A stretch of DNA of 18,259 nt from an uncultured Sediminibacterium sp. (GTDB lineage: Bacteria > Bacteroidota > Bacteroidia > Chitinophagales > Chitinophagaceae). Positions 1 through 8,000 of this stretch are shown piece by piece. The notes under the pieces were generated by a model, which did no database searches, had not been told where the DNA came from, and saw nothing but the letters and a program-made list of their open reading frames with translations. Location: NCBI GenBank assembly GCA_937907555.1, contig CALEST010000085.1, positions 1 to 18,259 on the forward strand. Direction: 5' to 3'. The position numbers were made by a program, and so were the translations under genes. Each line of letters opens with the position of its first letter. The first letter of the stretch is position 1.

Positions 1-1374
1 ATTGCCATCTACTACACAAAGGTCCGCCAGCTTGCCTGGTTCAATGGTTCCGATTTCCTTTTCCATGCCCAATGCCTGAGATGCGTGCATGGTGGCAGCG
101 CGAATCACTTCCAGCGGATGAAATCCTGCTTCGCGTAACAATTCTAATTCACGTACAAATCCAAAACCGTATAACTGATAAATAAATCCATTGTCGGAAC
201 CTGCTGTTACACGGCCTCCTCTGTTTTTGTATTCGTTAATAAAAGTCATCCAGAGTTTGTAATTGTTTTTCCATTCTATTTCCTGCTCTGTTCCCCAGTT
301 GTGCCAGTATGATCCATGAGAAACTCTGCTGGGCTCATAGAATTTCCATAAAGAGGGAAGTGTATATTCTTCATGCCATTCTGCTCTTCTTGCGCGCATT
401 AAATCTCTGTTGGCTTCATAAATATTCATCGTAGGGTCCAACGTAAAATCTGCTGCAATCAATTCATTCATTACTTTATTCCATTTCTCTGAATAAGGCG
501 CTGCGGCTTGTTTCCATAGTTTGCCGGCTTCTTCAAAACGATGTTGTTCATTGTTGTAGTTATAGTCGGCAGGGTAATTTTGTAGTGTTCCGTTTTCCAG
601 CATCGCTTCCGGTAATCCATACCAGTGTTCCATACTGGTCATCCCTGCTTTTGCAGATTGTACTACATTCCATCTGGCTACATCCAACTGCGCATGATGT
701 GCAGTACTTCTTAATCCTAGTCTTTTATTTTCCCTGATGGCTGCATCCATTACTTCCGGAGATGCTCCAAAGAATTTAATACCATCAGCGCCTTTGGATG
801 CATTTTCATTTACCCATGCACGGGCTTGTTCTGCAGTTACAATCGGTGTTTTACTTCCCTGCCCAAATGCCGTGTAGGCAAATATTCTGGGTGCTGTAAT
901 GGTATTGGCTGCACTTTTCTTTTTATGATCCAATACCCAGTCCAAACCATTGCCTGCTGATGGATCGCGAATGGTGGTAATGCCATGTGCCATCCACAAT
1001 TTAAATACATATTCAGCGGGGGTGCCCTGTGCTTTTCCTCCAATATGTCCGTGCATATCAATTAAACCAGGCAATACATATTTTCCACTGCAATCAATTT
1101 CTTTGCCTCCTGCTTTTAGGGCTGGTCTTGACTTTGGATCAATTGGCATGCCCGGATTTCCAACATTGGCTATTCGTACAATACGGTTGTTTTCTATAAT
1201 GATATCTACCGGTCCATAAGCAGGAGAGCCGGTTCCGTTAATCACCATGGCTGAACGGAGAATCAATTGGGTATAAGGTCCCTGACCTTCCTTCACCAAA
1301 GGTGATGGTGTTATCTGTGCTCCAGAATGAAGGGTTGCCACCAGGCAAACAAGGGCAAGCATGTATTTAAGCAT
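1..1374 (-). CDS. Secreted metal-dependent amidohydrolase (imidazolonepropionase-like), 3' end cut by window edge
   Basis: I read 458 codons on the minus strand from the ATG at 1374 to the window edge with no stop, so the C-terminus is missing. Residues 1-19 look like a signal peptide (charged start, then a hydrophobic stretch, then SGAQ), predicting export to the periplasm or outer face. A short beta-sandwich segment precedes the metal motif DMHGH (H108, H110). Further candidate ligands are K200 in GIKFF (the usual carboxylated lysine position), H226/H227, H250 in MEH and D394 in AGSDNG, so the metal site looks intact. The tail contains the family signature EIGTIEPGKLADLCVV, where the composite sandwich domain re-forms. 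Proteins like this hydrolyse cyclic amides, dipeptides or related C-N bonds; the substrate cannot be told here. It diverges from the TPR gene at 1484. The family call is secure; the specific activity is unknown. Confidence 0.88.
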   Translation of the reverse strand, partial: MLKYMLALVCLVATLHSGAQITPSPLVKEGQGPYTQLILRSAMVINGTGSPAYGPVDIIIENNRIVRIANVGNPGMPIDPKSRPALKAGGKEIDCSGKYVLPGLIDMHGHIGGKAQGTPAEYVFKLWMAHGITTIRDPSAGNGLDWVLDHKKKSAANTITAPRIFAYTAFGQGSKTPIVTAEQARAWVNENASKGADGIKFFGASPEVMDAAIRENKRLGLRSTAHHAQLDVARWNVVQSAKAGMTSMEHWYGLPEAMLENGTLQNYPADYNYNNEQHRFEEAGKLWKQAAAPYSEKWNKVMNELIAADFTLDPTMNIYEANRDLMRARRAEWHEEYTLPSLWKFYEPSRVSHGSYWHNWGTEQEIEWKNNYKLWMTFINEYKNRGGRVTAGSDNGFIYQLYGFGFVRELELLREAGFHPLEVIRAATMHASQALGMEKEIGTIEPGKLADLCVVDGN

Positions 1375-1388
1375 AGAAATTGTTTTGC

Positions 1389-1419
1389 TGAAGGTAAGCC
1401 GCATGCGGAAACTTCCCAA
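1389..1419 (-). promoter_or_regulatory. Possible promoter of the amidohydrolase gene
   Basis: On the minus strand TTG (1419-1417) is followed after 20 nt by TACCTTCA (1396-1389), a 6-of-8 match in form to the Bacteroidota -7 box TAnnTTTG, with suitable -33/-7 spacing. The start codon lies 15 nt downstream. A 10-bp perfect palindrome, CCGCATGCGG (1399-1408), sits in the spacer. The -7 box is imperfect, so this is tentative. Confidence 0.3.
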
Positions 1420-1436
1420 GCGATTCTGTATGCTTA

Positions 1437-1466
1437 TTGACTGCTCATGAATTCCGCTTATCTTTG
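1437..1466 (+). promoter_or_regulatory. Promoter of the TPR/GNAT unit (TTG-N19-TATCTTTG)
   Basis: TTG at 1437-1439 and TATCTTTG at 1459-1466 match the Bacteroidota housekeeping promoter (-33 TTG, -7 TAnnTTTG) with a 19-nt spacer. The start codon at 1484 follows by 17 nt, leaving a very short leader of roughly 10-15 nt. It points away from the amidohydrolase gene, so the intergenic region is divergent. Confidence 0.6.
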
Positions 1467-1483
1467 CCCCCCAAATTAAGCGC

Positions 1484-2134
1484 ATGAAATTCTATAATAC
1501 CATTATCAAGTATCGTTTTTGGCTGAGTTTGCTGGCCTTGGTGGCGGCTATTGGCGTAAATATCTCCAGCGGTTTCTGGCCTGCTTTCATTTTATATTTT
1601 GTAGGGGTGATTGGTTTGGCCAGCCATTTCTTTATTGGTCCTTTGCGTTTGATTCAGGAGCCAATGGAAAGAGGGGATATGGATGAAGTAGAAAGAATCC
1701 TGGATTCTGTGTGGTATCCCAACTTGCTGTATAAGCCTGTACGTTCTACTTATTATACCATCAAGGGCAATATGGCCATGATGAAACAAGACTTTGACAG
1801 TGCCGAAAAGCACCTGAAAAAGAGCTCTGAACTGGGTGCTCCCATGCCGGAAGCTGAAGGTGCCAACAAGCTTCAGTTGGGTATGATGTGTATGCAAAGA
1901 GGCGATTTAAAGCAAGGCGAAAGCTATATCAGAGCTGCAATCAGAGCAGGTATAGCCGATAAGGAAAGCGAAGCGGTTGCTTATATTAGCATGTGTCAGA
2001 TTTTTATGAACAAGAGAGAGTTCAGAGCTGCTAAAGATTATTTTAGAAAAGCAAAAGCCTGTAAGCCCACTACTAAGCAGGTAGTAGACCAGATTAAAGA
2101 AGTGGAAAAATACATTTCCCGCATTCCGGGTTAA
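1484..2134 (+). CDS. Membrane-anchored TPR-like protein
   Basis: This 216-residue protein has two adjacent N-terminal membrane segments (about 12-27 and 31-50), followed by a soluble helical region. The soluble part reads as degenerate tetratricopeptide helix pairs: about 59-77, 88-117 (KGNMAMMKQDFDSAEKHLKK), 128-155 and 163-195 (KREFRAAKDYFRKAKACKP). Each pair shows the small-large residue pattern and the A at the turn. The likely role is a scaffold holding partner proteins at the inner membrane, with the TPR part cytoplasmic or periplasmic depending on topology. No catalytic motif is visible. The ATG at 1484 fits the promoter just upstream. It is followed after 2 nt by the acetyltransferase gene, so the two are probably co-transcribed. 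TPR assignment is by pattern only; the function is unknown. Confidence 0.85.
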   Translation: MKFYNTIIKYRFWLSLLALVAAIGVNISSGFWPAFILYFVGVIGLASHFFIGPLRLIQEPMERGDMDEVERILDSVWYPNLLYKPVRSTYYTIKGNMAMMKQDFDSAEKHLKKSSELGAPMPEAEGANKLQLGMMCMQRGDLKQGESYIRAAIRAGIADKESEAVAYISMCQIFMNKREFRAAKDYFRKAKACKPTTKQVVDQIKEVEKYISRIPG

Positions 2135-2136
2135 TC

Positions 2137-2616
2137 ATGCTTGCGATTCAACATATTACAACCGAATGTGCCGGACTGGAAACAGCCCGGCATTTGTTTA
2201 AGGAATACTCAGACGAACTGGCCGTGGATCTTTGTTTTCAAAGTTTTGATGCTGAGTTAATGGATCCGCTTAAAAAATATGGTCCTCCTTCCGGATCGCT
2301 TTTACTTGCGTTTTATAACAATGAACCTGTTGGATGTGTTGCCCTGCAACCCTTACCGGAAGCGGGTGTTTGCGAAATGAAGCGACTATACGTAAAACCT
2401 GCATTCAGGAAATTTAAAATAGGGGATGCATTGGTGGCTGCAATAGTAAATGAAGCAGAGCGCCTGGGCTATGCAAAGATGAAACGGGACACATTGGAAA
2501 GATTGCAACCTGCTATTCAGTTATACCTGAAGCATGGTTTTGAAATTACTACCGCGTACTATCACAATCCATTGCCCGAAGTGGTCTATATGGAAAAGAC
2601 ATTGGTCTGCCAGTAA
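2137..2616 (+). CDS. GNAT family N-acetyltransferase
   Basis: This 159-residue protein has the GNAT fold order: an N-terminal helix region with acidic ARHLFKEYSDEL, a beta-hairpin (SLLLAFYNNEPVGCVALQPL, 53-72), then the core EMKRLYVKP (80-88). Acetyl-CoA pyrophosphate loop RKFKIGDAL follows (91-99), and the C-terminal motif B with LYLKHGFEITTAYYHNP (129-145). In the loop the first consensus glycine (R/QxxGxG/A) is replaced by K94 while G96 is kept, a tolerated variant in the family. The protein would transfer an acetyl group from acetyl-CoA to an amine on a small molecule or protein; the acceptor cannot be predicted. It starts 2 nt after the TPR gene, suggesting translational coupling, and ends 4 nt from the opposing purN stop codon. 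Confidence 0.9.
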   Translation: MLAIQHITTECAGLETARHLFKEYSDELAVDLCFQSFDAELMDPLKKYGPPSGSLLLAFYNNEPVGCVALQPLPEAGVCEMKRLYVKPAFRKFKIGDALVAAIVNEAERLGYAKMKRDTLERLQPAIQLYLKHGFEITTAYYHNPLPEVVYMEKTLVCQ

Positions 2617-2620
2617 ATTT

Positions 2621-3193
2621 TTATTTTAATTCCTTCAAAAGTTTTTCAATTACCACCGGAAAATGCGCATGTTCCAATACATGAATTTTAGCGGCTAAGC
2701 TGGCCGGAGTATCGCCTGGTTCAACAGCGCATTTGGCCTGAAAAATAATATCACCCTCGTCGTAGTGGGCATCTACATAATGAATGGTAATGCCTGACTC
2801 TTTTTCTCCCGCTGCAATCACGGCTTCGTGAACATGCATGCCATACATCCCTTTTCCACCGTATTTGGGCAATAAAGCGGGATGAATATTGATAATTTTT
2901 CCGGGATATGCGTGAATCAGTGATTCGGGAACCTTCCATAAAAACCCTGCCAGCACAATAAAATCAATGCTTCTGGCTTGCAACTGTTTTACGCAGGCAT
3001 CCGATTCAATAAAATTTTCCCGGTTAATATACAGGGTGTCTATCTGATTGGTGGCTGCAATCCCCCAAACCCCTGCTTCTTTTTTATTACAAACAATCAG
3101 GTCGATTACAACTGTAGAACTATTTTTAAAGTGCTCGATTATTTTAGCAGCATTGGAGCCTGCTCCGGAAGCAAAAATGGCCAGTTTAATCAT
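2621..3193 (-). CDS. purN: Phosphoribosylglycinamide formyltransferase (GAR transformylase)
   Basis: PurN transfers the formyl group of 10-formyltetrahydrofolate to GAR, the third step of purine synthesis, in the cytoplasm. The 190-residue length is usual for the family. The N-terminal nucleotide loop FASGAGSNA (7-15) binds the GAR phosphate. The active-site block IINIHPALLPKYGGKGMYG (100-118) carries N102 and H104, and YDEGDIIFQ (144-152) carries the catalytic aspartate, most likely D145. The KGMYG loop and the IHYVD strand are also typical. All catalytic residues appear present. Its ATG overlaps the stop of the upstream DUF6787-like gene by 4 nt (ATGA), so translation is likely coupled. No other pur gene is nearby, so this is a stand-alone purN. 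It converges on the GNAT gene. Confidence 0.95.
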   Translation of the reverse strand: MIKLAIFASGAGSNAAKIIEHFKNSSTVVIDLIVCNKKEAGVWGIAATNQIDTLYINRENFIESDACVKQLQARSIDFIVLAGFLWKVPESLIHAYPGKIINIHPALLPKYGGKGMYGMHVHEAVIAAGEKESGITIHYVDAHYDEGDIIFQAKCAVEPGDTPASLAAKIHVLEHAHFPVVIEKLLKELK

Positions 3194-3480
3194 GACGATT
3201 TTCTTTTATTCACCATTTTGTCTTTGATTCTGCCCAGGTAACGCTTAAAAAATGAAAATTGTCCAAATGGAATGCTGATAAGCAATACACAGAAAGGCCA
3301 CAAGATGGTTACTACTACTACATAAATAACAAAATAGATCAGGTTTCTCTCCAGATTGGTGTACGAAAGCAGTAATCTGCCCAGGTATCCGCACAAACTT
3401 CCACCCAAGGCGAAAGTGCTGAAAATTAGGGTGAACTGAAACCAGCTTACCTGCCATTTGTTTTTTAACCGATGTAGCAT
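3190..3480 (-). CDS. Small two-helix membrane protein, DUF6787-like
   Basis: This 96-residue protein has a basic N-terminus (LHRLKNKWQVSW) and two strongly hydrophobic segments at about residues 16-37 and 46-71. It ends with the motif GQFSFFKRYLGRIKDKM and a basic tail. The KxKWxVsW...GS pattern plus the closing FGQFxFF motif resembles the uncharacterised Bacteroidota family DUF6787, which I recall from memory and could not check. No enzymatic residues are evident. It is upstream of purN and overlaps it by 4 nt (stop TGA shared with purN ATG), so the pair is one operon transcribed from the 3481-3660 gap. Topology by positive charges suggests both ends are cytoplasmic. The function is unknown. 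Confidence 0.8.
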   Translation of the reverse strand: MLHRLKNKWQVSWFQFTLIFSTFALGGSLCGYLGRLLLSYTNLERNLIYFVIYVVVVTILWPFCVLLISIPFGQFSFFKRYLGRIKDKMVNKRKSS

Positions 3481-3587
3481 GGGTGCAAAAGTGCTTTAAA
3501 AAGTTCATTTCATGACAATTCCTAATAGCTATTTTGTTGAACTCATTGAAAATTAAGTGGGATAAGGTTAAAAAAATTCTTTGCCTA

Positions 3588-3620
3588 TTGCGTAATTGTC
3601 ACAATCGTATCATATTTTTG
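3588..3620 (+). promoter_or_regulatory. Promoter of the act/cox operon with inverted repeat in the spacer
   Basis: TATTTTTG at 3613-3620 is a full match to the -7 box TAnnTTTG. A TTG at 3588-3590 lies 22 nt upstream as a possible -33 element. Between them is an 11-nt inverted repeat with odd centre, ATTGTCACAAT (3595-3605), in the position expected of an operator. The start codon of actA is about 45 nt downstream of the -7 box. This is the only convincing promoter I see ahead of the act genes, so it probably drives the operon at least to the terminator after coxA. Confidence 0.55.
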
Positions 3621-3666
3621 CCTCCGTTTAAGGATATTTTTCCACACCAGAACCATCGTTGTGCAT

Positions 3667-4926
3667 ATGATATTGTCAAGATCCATAGCAAAAGCCAGCA
3701 TTGCCGCTTTTTTATTTATTGTGAGTCTTAGTTTCGGTGTAGCCGCCAATGCCCAGGACGGGAAAGCGCTTTTCAGCGCCAATTGTGCGTCCTGTCATGC
3801 TCCCCACAAAAAACTAACTGGTCCTGCGCTTGCAGGTGTTGAAGCCCGTTGGTCAAGTAAGGAAAACTTGTATTCATGGATTAGAAACAGTGCTGCCTAC
3901 TTAAAAACAGGCGATCCTTATGCAGTTAACTTGTACAATGAGTACAACAAGATTGCGATGAACGCATTTCCAAATTTAAAAAATGAAGAAATCGATGCAA
4001 TCCTTGCATATGTAAACAGTGTTCCTGATCCTTCCAAAGCACCTGCTGGTGCTGGTGCCGGAGCTGCTGCCGCTTCTAATGTAGAAGCCGATAATTCTTT
4101 ATTATTTGGAATTCTTACTTTGATTCTTGCTGTTGTGGCATTAATCATGTTGCAGGTAAACTCTAACCTGAAAAAATTAGCTGACGATAAAGCTGGCTTG
4201 CCTGCTTTAGAACCTATTCCTTTCTGGAGAAACAAAGCTTATATAGCAATGGTTACTGTTGTATTGTTTGTGGTGGGTGGTTACTTAACTACCAAAGGCG
4301 CCATGGCTTACGGCAGAAGCCAGGATTATCAGCCAGAACAACCTATTTACTATTCTCACGCAGTTCACGCTGGTACCAACCAGATTAACTGTCAATACTG
4401 TCACTCCGGTGCTGCGCAAGGTAAGCAGGCAACCATCCCTTCTGTAAACGTTTGTATGAACTGTCACCAGGCCATCAACGAGTACAAGGGTGAAAAAATC
4501 TACAACGAAGCAGGAGAAGAAGTGGACGGTACTGCAGAAATCAAGAAATTATACAAATACGCTGGTTTTGAAGAAGGAAAACCATGGGATCCAAGCAAGG
4601 CTAAGCCAATTGAGTGGGTTCGTATCCACAATCTTCCTGATCACGTTTACTTTAACCACGCTCAGCACGTAAAAGCGGGTCAGGTTGCTTGTCAAACCTG
4701 TCACGGAGAAATCCAGAAAATGGGTGAAGTAAAGCAGTTTACCGACCTAAGCATGGGCTGGTGTGTGAACTGTCACCGCGAAACCAAAGTGCAATTCAAA
4801 GACAACGGTTTCTACAGCATTTATGAAAAATACCATGCTGATCTGAAGAGCGGAAAGATTGATAGCACCAAAGGTGTAACCGTTGAAATGATTGGTGGTA
4901 CCGAGTGTCAGAAATGTCACTACTAG
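3667..4926 (+). CDS. actA: Alternative Complex III subunit ActA, hexaheme cytochrome c with N-terminal monoheme domain
   Basis: ActA relays electrons through c-type hemes from the Fe-S subunit ActB to the acceptor, on the periplasmic face. I chose the ATG at 3667 (419 residues); an in-frame GTG lies two codons earlier. A signal peptide covers about 1-29 (ending ANA-Q). A small cytochrome c domain follows with CASCH (40-44). Then come an Ala/Gly/Pro linker (about 125-137), a membrane segment (145-164) and a second one (191-209). The C-terminal pentaheme domain holds CQYCH (242-246), CMNCH (263-267), CQTCH (342-346), CVNCH (366-370) and CQKCH (414-418); the last is one residue from the C-terminus. 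The five C-terminal motifs match the classic ActA. The sixth, N-terminal heme domain is an added fusion that could carry electrons to the oxidase CuA site (inference). First gene of the operon. Confidence 0.95.
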   Translation: MILSRSIAKASIAAFLFIVSLSFGVAANAQDGKALFSANCASCHAPHKKLTGPALAGVEARWSSKENLYSWIRNSAAYLKTGDPYAVNLYNEYNKIAMNAFPNLKNEEIDAILAYVNSVPDPSKAPAGAGAGAAAASNVEADNSLLFGILTLILAVVALIMLQVNSNLKKLADDKAGLPALEPIPFWRNKAYIAMVTVVLFVVGGYLTTKGAMAYGRSQDYQPEQPIYYSHAVHAGTNQINCQYCHSGAAQGKQATIPSVNVCMNCHQAINEYKGEKIYNEAGEEVDGTAEIKKLYKYAGFEEGKPWDPSKAKPIEWVRIHNLPDHVYFNHAQHVKAGQVACQTCHGEIQKMGEVKQFTDLSMGWCVNCHRETKVQFKDNGFYSIYEKYHADLKSGKIDSTKGVTVEMIGGTECQKCHY

Positions 4927-4972
4927 TTCTTATTCATACCTAAAGGGTTTTTTAAAATATATCATTCGAACG

Positions 4973-4994
4973 TGGAATCCGCCCGCGGATTCCA
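4973..4994 (+). other. Perfect 10-bp inverted repeat between actA and actB
   Basis: TGGAATCCGC (4973-4982) and GCGGATTCCA (4985-4994) are exact reverse complements separated by two bases, predicting a strong GC-rich RNA hairpin with about 8-9 pairs once the loop opens. No T-run follows, so it is not a standard intrinsic terminator. It ends 17 nt before the actB start codon and could stabilise a processed mRNA end or tune actB translation. It is also a possible DNA-binding palindrome. Confidence 0.6.
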
Positions 4995-5011
4995 ACTGTT
5001 AATCAATAATT

Positions 5012-8000
5012 ATGGAGCAAAAAAAGCACTGGCAAAGTTTTGGAGAGCTGAATCAGTCTGCAGCGTTTAACAAGGATGTAAAAGACGAATTCAATGAAGA
5101 GCTTCCAATGGTGGAAGATGAAAGCAAAAGCTTTCTCGAAGCAAAAGCACCACGTAGAGACTTCCTGAAATACCTAGGGTTCAGTACGGCTGCTGCGGCA
5201 GCTGCTGCAAGCTGTGAAATGCCTGTAAAAAAGGCGATTCCGTTTGCCAACAAACCCGAGGATGTTGTTCCCGGTATTGCTAAATACTACGCTACTACCT
5301 ACGTTCAGGATGGAGATGCAGTAAGTATTTTAGCGAAAGTGCGTGATGGTCGTCCTATTAAAATTGAGGGTAACGACCTTTCTCCAATCACTAAAGGAGG
5401 TACATCTGCCCGCGTTCAGGCTTCTGTACTTGATTTATATGATACATCCCGCTTGCGTTTCCCTACTATTGATGGTAAGGAAGTAACTTTTGAAGCGGCT
5501 GATAAAGCCATTGCTGCTCAGATGGGTGGTAATGTTGTTTTATTAACCAGCACCATCAACTCTCCTTCTACCAAAGCCGTTATTGCTCAGTTTTTAGCTA
5601 AATATCCAGGAAGCAAACACGTTACTTACGATGCTGTTTCTTACAGTGGAATGATTTTAGCGAACGAAGCTACTTATGGTGTAAGAGGTATTCCTTCTTA
5701 CCATTTTGAAAATGCAAAAGCCATCGTAAGCTTAGGTGCTGATTTTCTGGGAACCTGGTTAAATCCGGTTGAATTTTCCAGACAATATGCTACCGGTAAA
5801 AAATTAGATGAGAAGAACCCAACCATGAGCAAGCATATTCATTTTGAATCTGTTGCTTCATTAACCGGTTCTAATGCTGATGAAAAATATTTACACCGTC
5901 CTTCTGAAACCCTTGCTATTGCTGCTGCTTTGTTAAGTGCAGTGAATGGTACAGGTGTTACTGGCATTGCGGATGCAAAACTAAAAGCGGGTGTTGAAGC
6001 AGCTGCTAAAGCATTAACTGCCAATAAAGGCGCTGCCTTGGTGGTTGCCGGAAGCAATGATGTAAATGTTCAGATTCTTGTAAATGCAATTAACAACGCC
6101 ATTGGTGCTGGTGGTTCTACCATTAACTGGGGCGTTCTATTGAATACTCGCGCTGGTGTGGATGCAGAATTTGCTCAACTGGTTGCGGACATGAATGCGG
6201 GTTCTGTTGGAACCTTGTTGATTCATGGTGCAAATCCGGCTTATAGCTGGTTTGCTGCTGATCAGTTCAAAGCTGGTTTAGCTAAGGTTAAAACAACGGT
6301 TTCATTTGCTGGCAAAGTGGATGAAACAGCTGAACTATGTAAGTTTGTTTTACCTGACAATCATTTCTTGGAAAGCTGGGGTGATGCGGAAGTTAAAACC
6401 GGTCACTTCTCCTTTATACAGCCTACTATTTATCCTTTATTCAAAACCCGTCAGTGGCAGGATAGCTTGTTAAAGTGGAGCGGTGCTACTGAAGATTATT
6501 TAGCTTACTTAAAGAATTTCTGGTCTGCTAAATTGGGTGGCGTAAATGGTTGGGATAAAGTATTACAGGAAGGTGTGGTTAGCTTAGGCGAATCTGTTAC
6601 CAAGCCTGGAACCTTCAATGGCGCTGCAGTTGCAGGTGCATTGACAGCTGCTTCTTCTGCAAAGAAAGGCGGCAAGGTTGAATTGGTTCTATATGAAAAA
6701 GTAGGTATCGGTGCTGGTCAGGGTGCAAGCAACCCATGGTTGCAAGAGTTGCCAGATCCGGTTACCAGAGCAACCTGGGATAACTACCTGGTTGTATCAC
6801 CTGCTATGGCAAAAACATTGTTGGGTATTGATATCAGCAATGGTGGTCAGGCAGATGCTTACGAAGTGAATCCTCCTAAGAAAGTAGTTAAAGTAACTGT
6901 AGGTCAGAAAACCATCGAGTTACCTGCTTTAATTATACCGGGTACACATCCTGAAACCGTTGGTATTGCTGTAGGTTACGGCCGCAGTGAAAAAGTAGGA
7001 AAGTCTGCTGCCGGCGTTGGTAAGAATGCATTCCCTCTGGCATTTTTAAGTGGTTCTGCAGTAAACTTCTTCAACGGAGAAGTTACCCTTACCCTTACTG
7101 ATGAGAAGTATCCGGTTGCCTTAACACAAACACATGGACGTTACGATACAGAACAAGGTAATCGTACCGAAGTTGTAAAAGAATTAAGCTTAGCTGCCTA
7201 TAAACATCATCCAACTGAAATCCGCGACGAGCGCGAGAAGGAATTGAAGCCTTGGGGTGGATTAGAGAAGTTTGAATCTCAGGGTACACTATATCCTGTG
7301 TTCGACAGACCAGGTGCTAAGTGGGGTATGAGCATCGACTTGAATACCTGTACCGGTTGCGGTGCCTGCGTAGTTGCTTGTAATGCGGAGAACAACGTAT
7401 CTGTTGTTGGTAAGCCGGAAGTATTGCGTGGTCACGAAATGCACTGGTTGCGTATTGACCGCTACTACAGTGGCGATTTGGAAAATCCAAATGTGGTATT
7501 CCAGCCCTTGATGTGTCAGCATTGTGACAACGCTCCTTGTGAAAACGTTTGTCCTGTTGCTGCAACCAACCACAGCAGTGAAGGATTAAACCAAATGACT
7601 TATAACCGTTGTATTGGTACCAGATACTGTGCCAACAACTGTCCTTATAAAGTTCGTCGTTTCAACTGGGCTGATTACAATGGCTCTGATAGCTTTGGTG
7701 ACAACCAGAAAGGAATTGTGAACGATGTGGTACTAGACATGAACGATGATTTAACCAGAATGGTGTTGAATCCTGATGTTACTGTTCGTGCAAGAGGGGT
7801 AATTGAAAAATGTTCTTTCTGTGTGCAGCGTTTACAGGAAGGTAAGTTGAAAGCGAAGAAGGACAGCCGTCCTTTAAGCGACAGCGATATTAAAGTAGCT
7901 TGTCAGCAGGCTTGTCCTACACACGCTATTACTTTCGGTAATGCAAACAGCAAGGAAAGTGCAATTACTTTGGCTAGACAGGAAAATCCTAACCGTCAGT

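Noticed and set aside
950..1219. Plus-strand open frame at 950-1219 and minus-strand frame 837-1061
   Set aside because: Both lie within the amidohydrolase gene, whose minus-strand frame is continuous with a signal peptide and metal motifs.
2616..2640. Bidirectional terminator between the GNAT gene and purN
   Set aside because: The gap is T/A-rich but I could not fold a convincing GC stem there.
3524..3533. Palindrome AATAGCTATT upstream of the act promoter
   Set aside because: It is only 10 nt, AT-rich and far from the -7 box; chance occurrence is likely.
3661..3666. GTG at 3661 as the start of actA
   Set aside because: An ATG lies two codons downstream, gives an equally good signal peptide, and no ribosome-binding feature favours the GTG. 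Either is possible, with a two-residue difference.
5100..7200. ActB N-terminal part as an active molybdenum oxidoreductase
   Set aside because: The gene lies in an ACIII operon and this family is known to lack the molybdenum cofactor; no active-site Cys/Sec ligand motif or N-terminal Fe-S motif is visible.
7095..7573. Minus-strand open frames within actB (for example 7289-7573)
   Set aside because: They are antisense shadows of the Fe-S domain coding region with no recognisable domain, start context or promoter.
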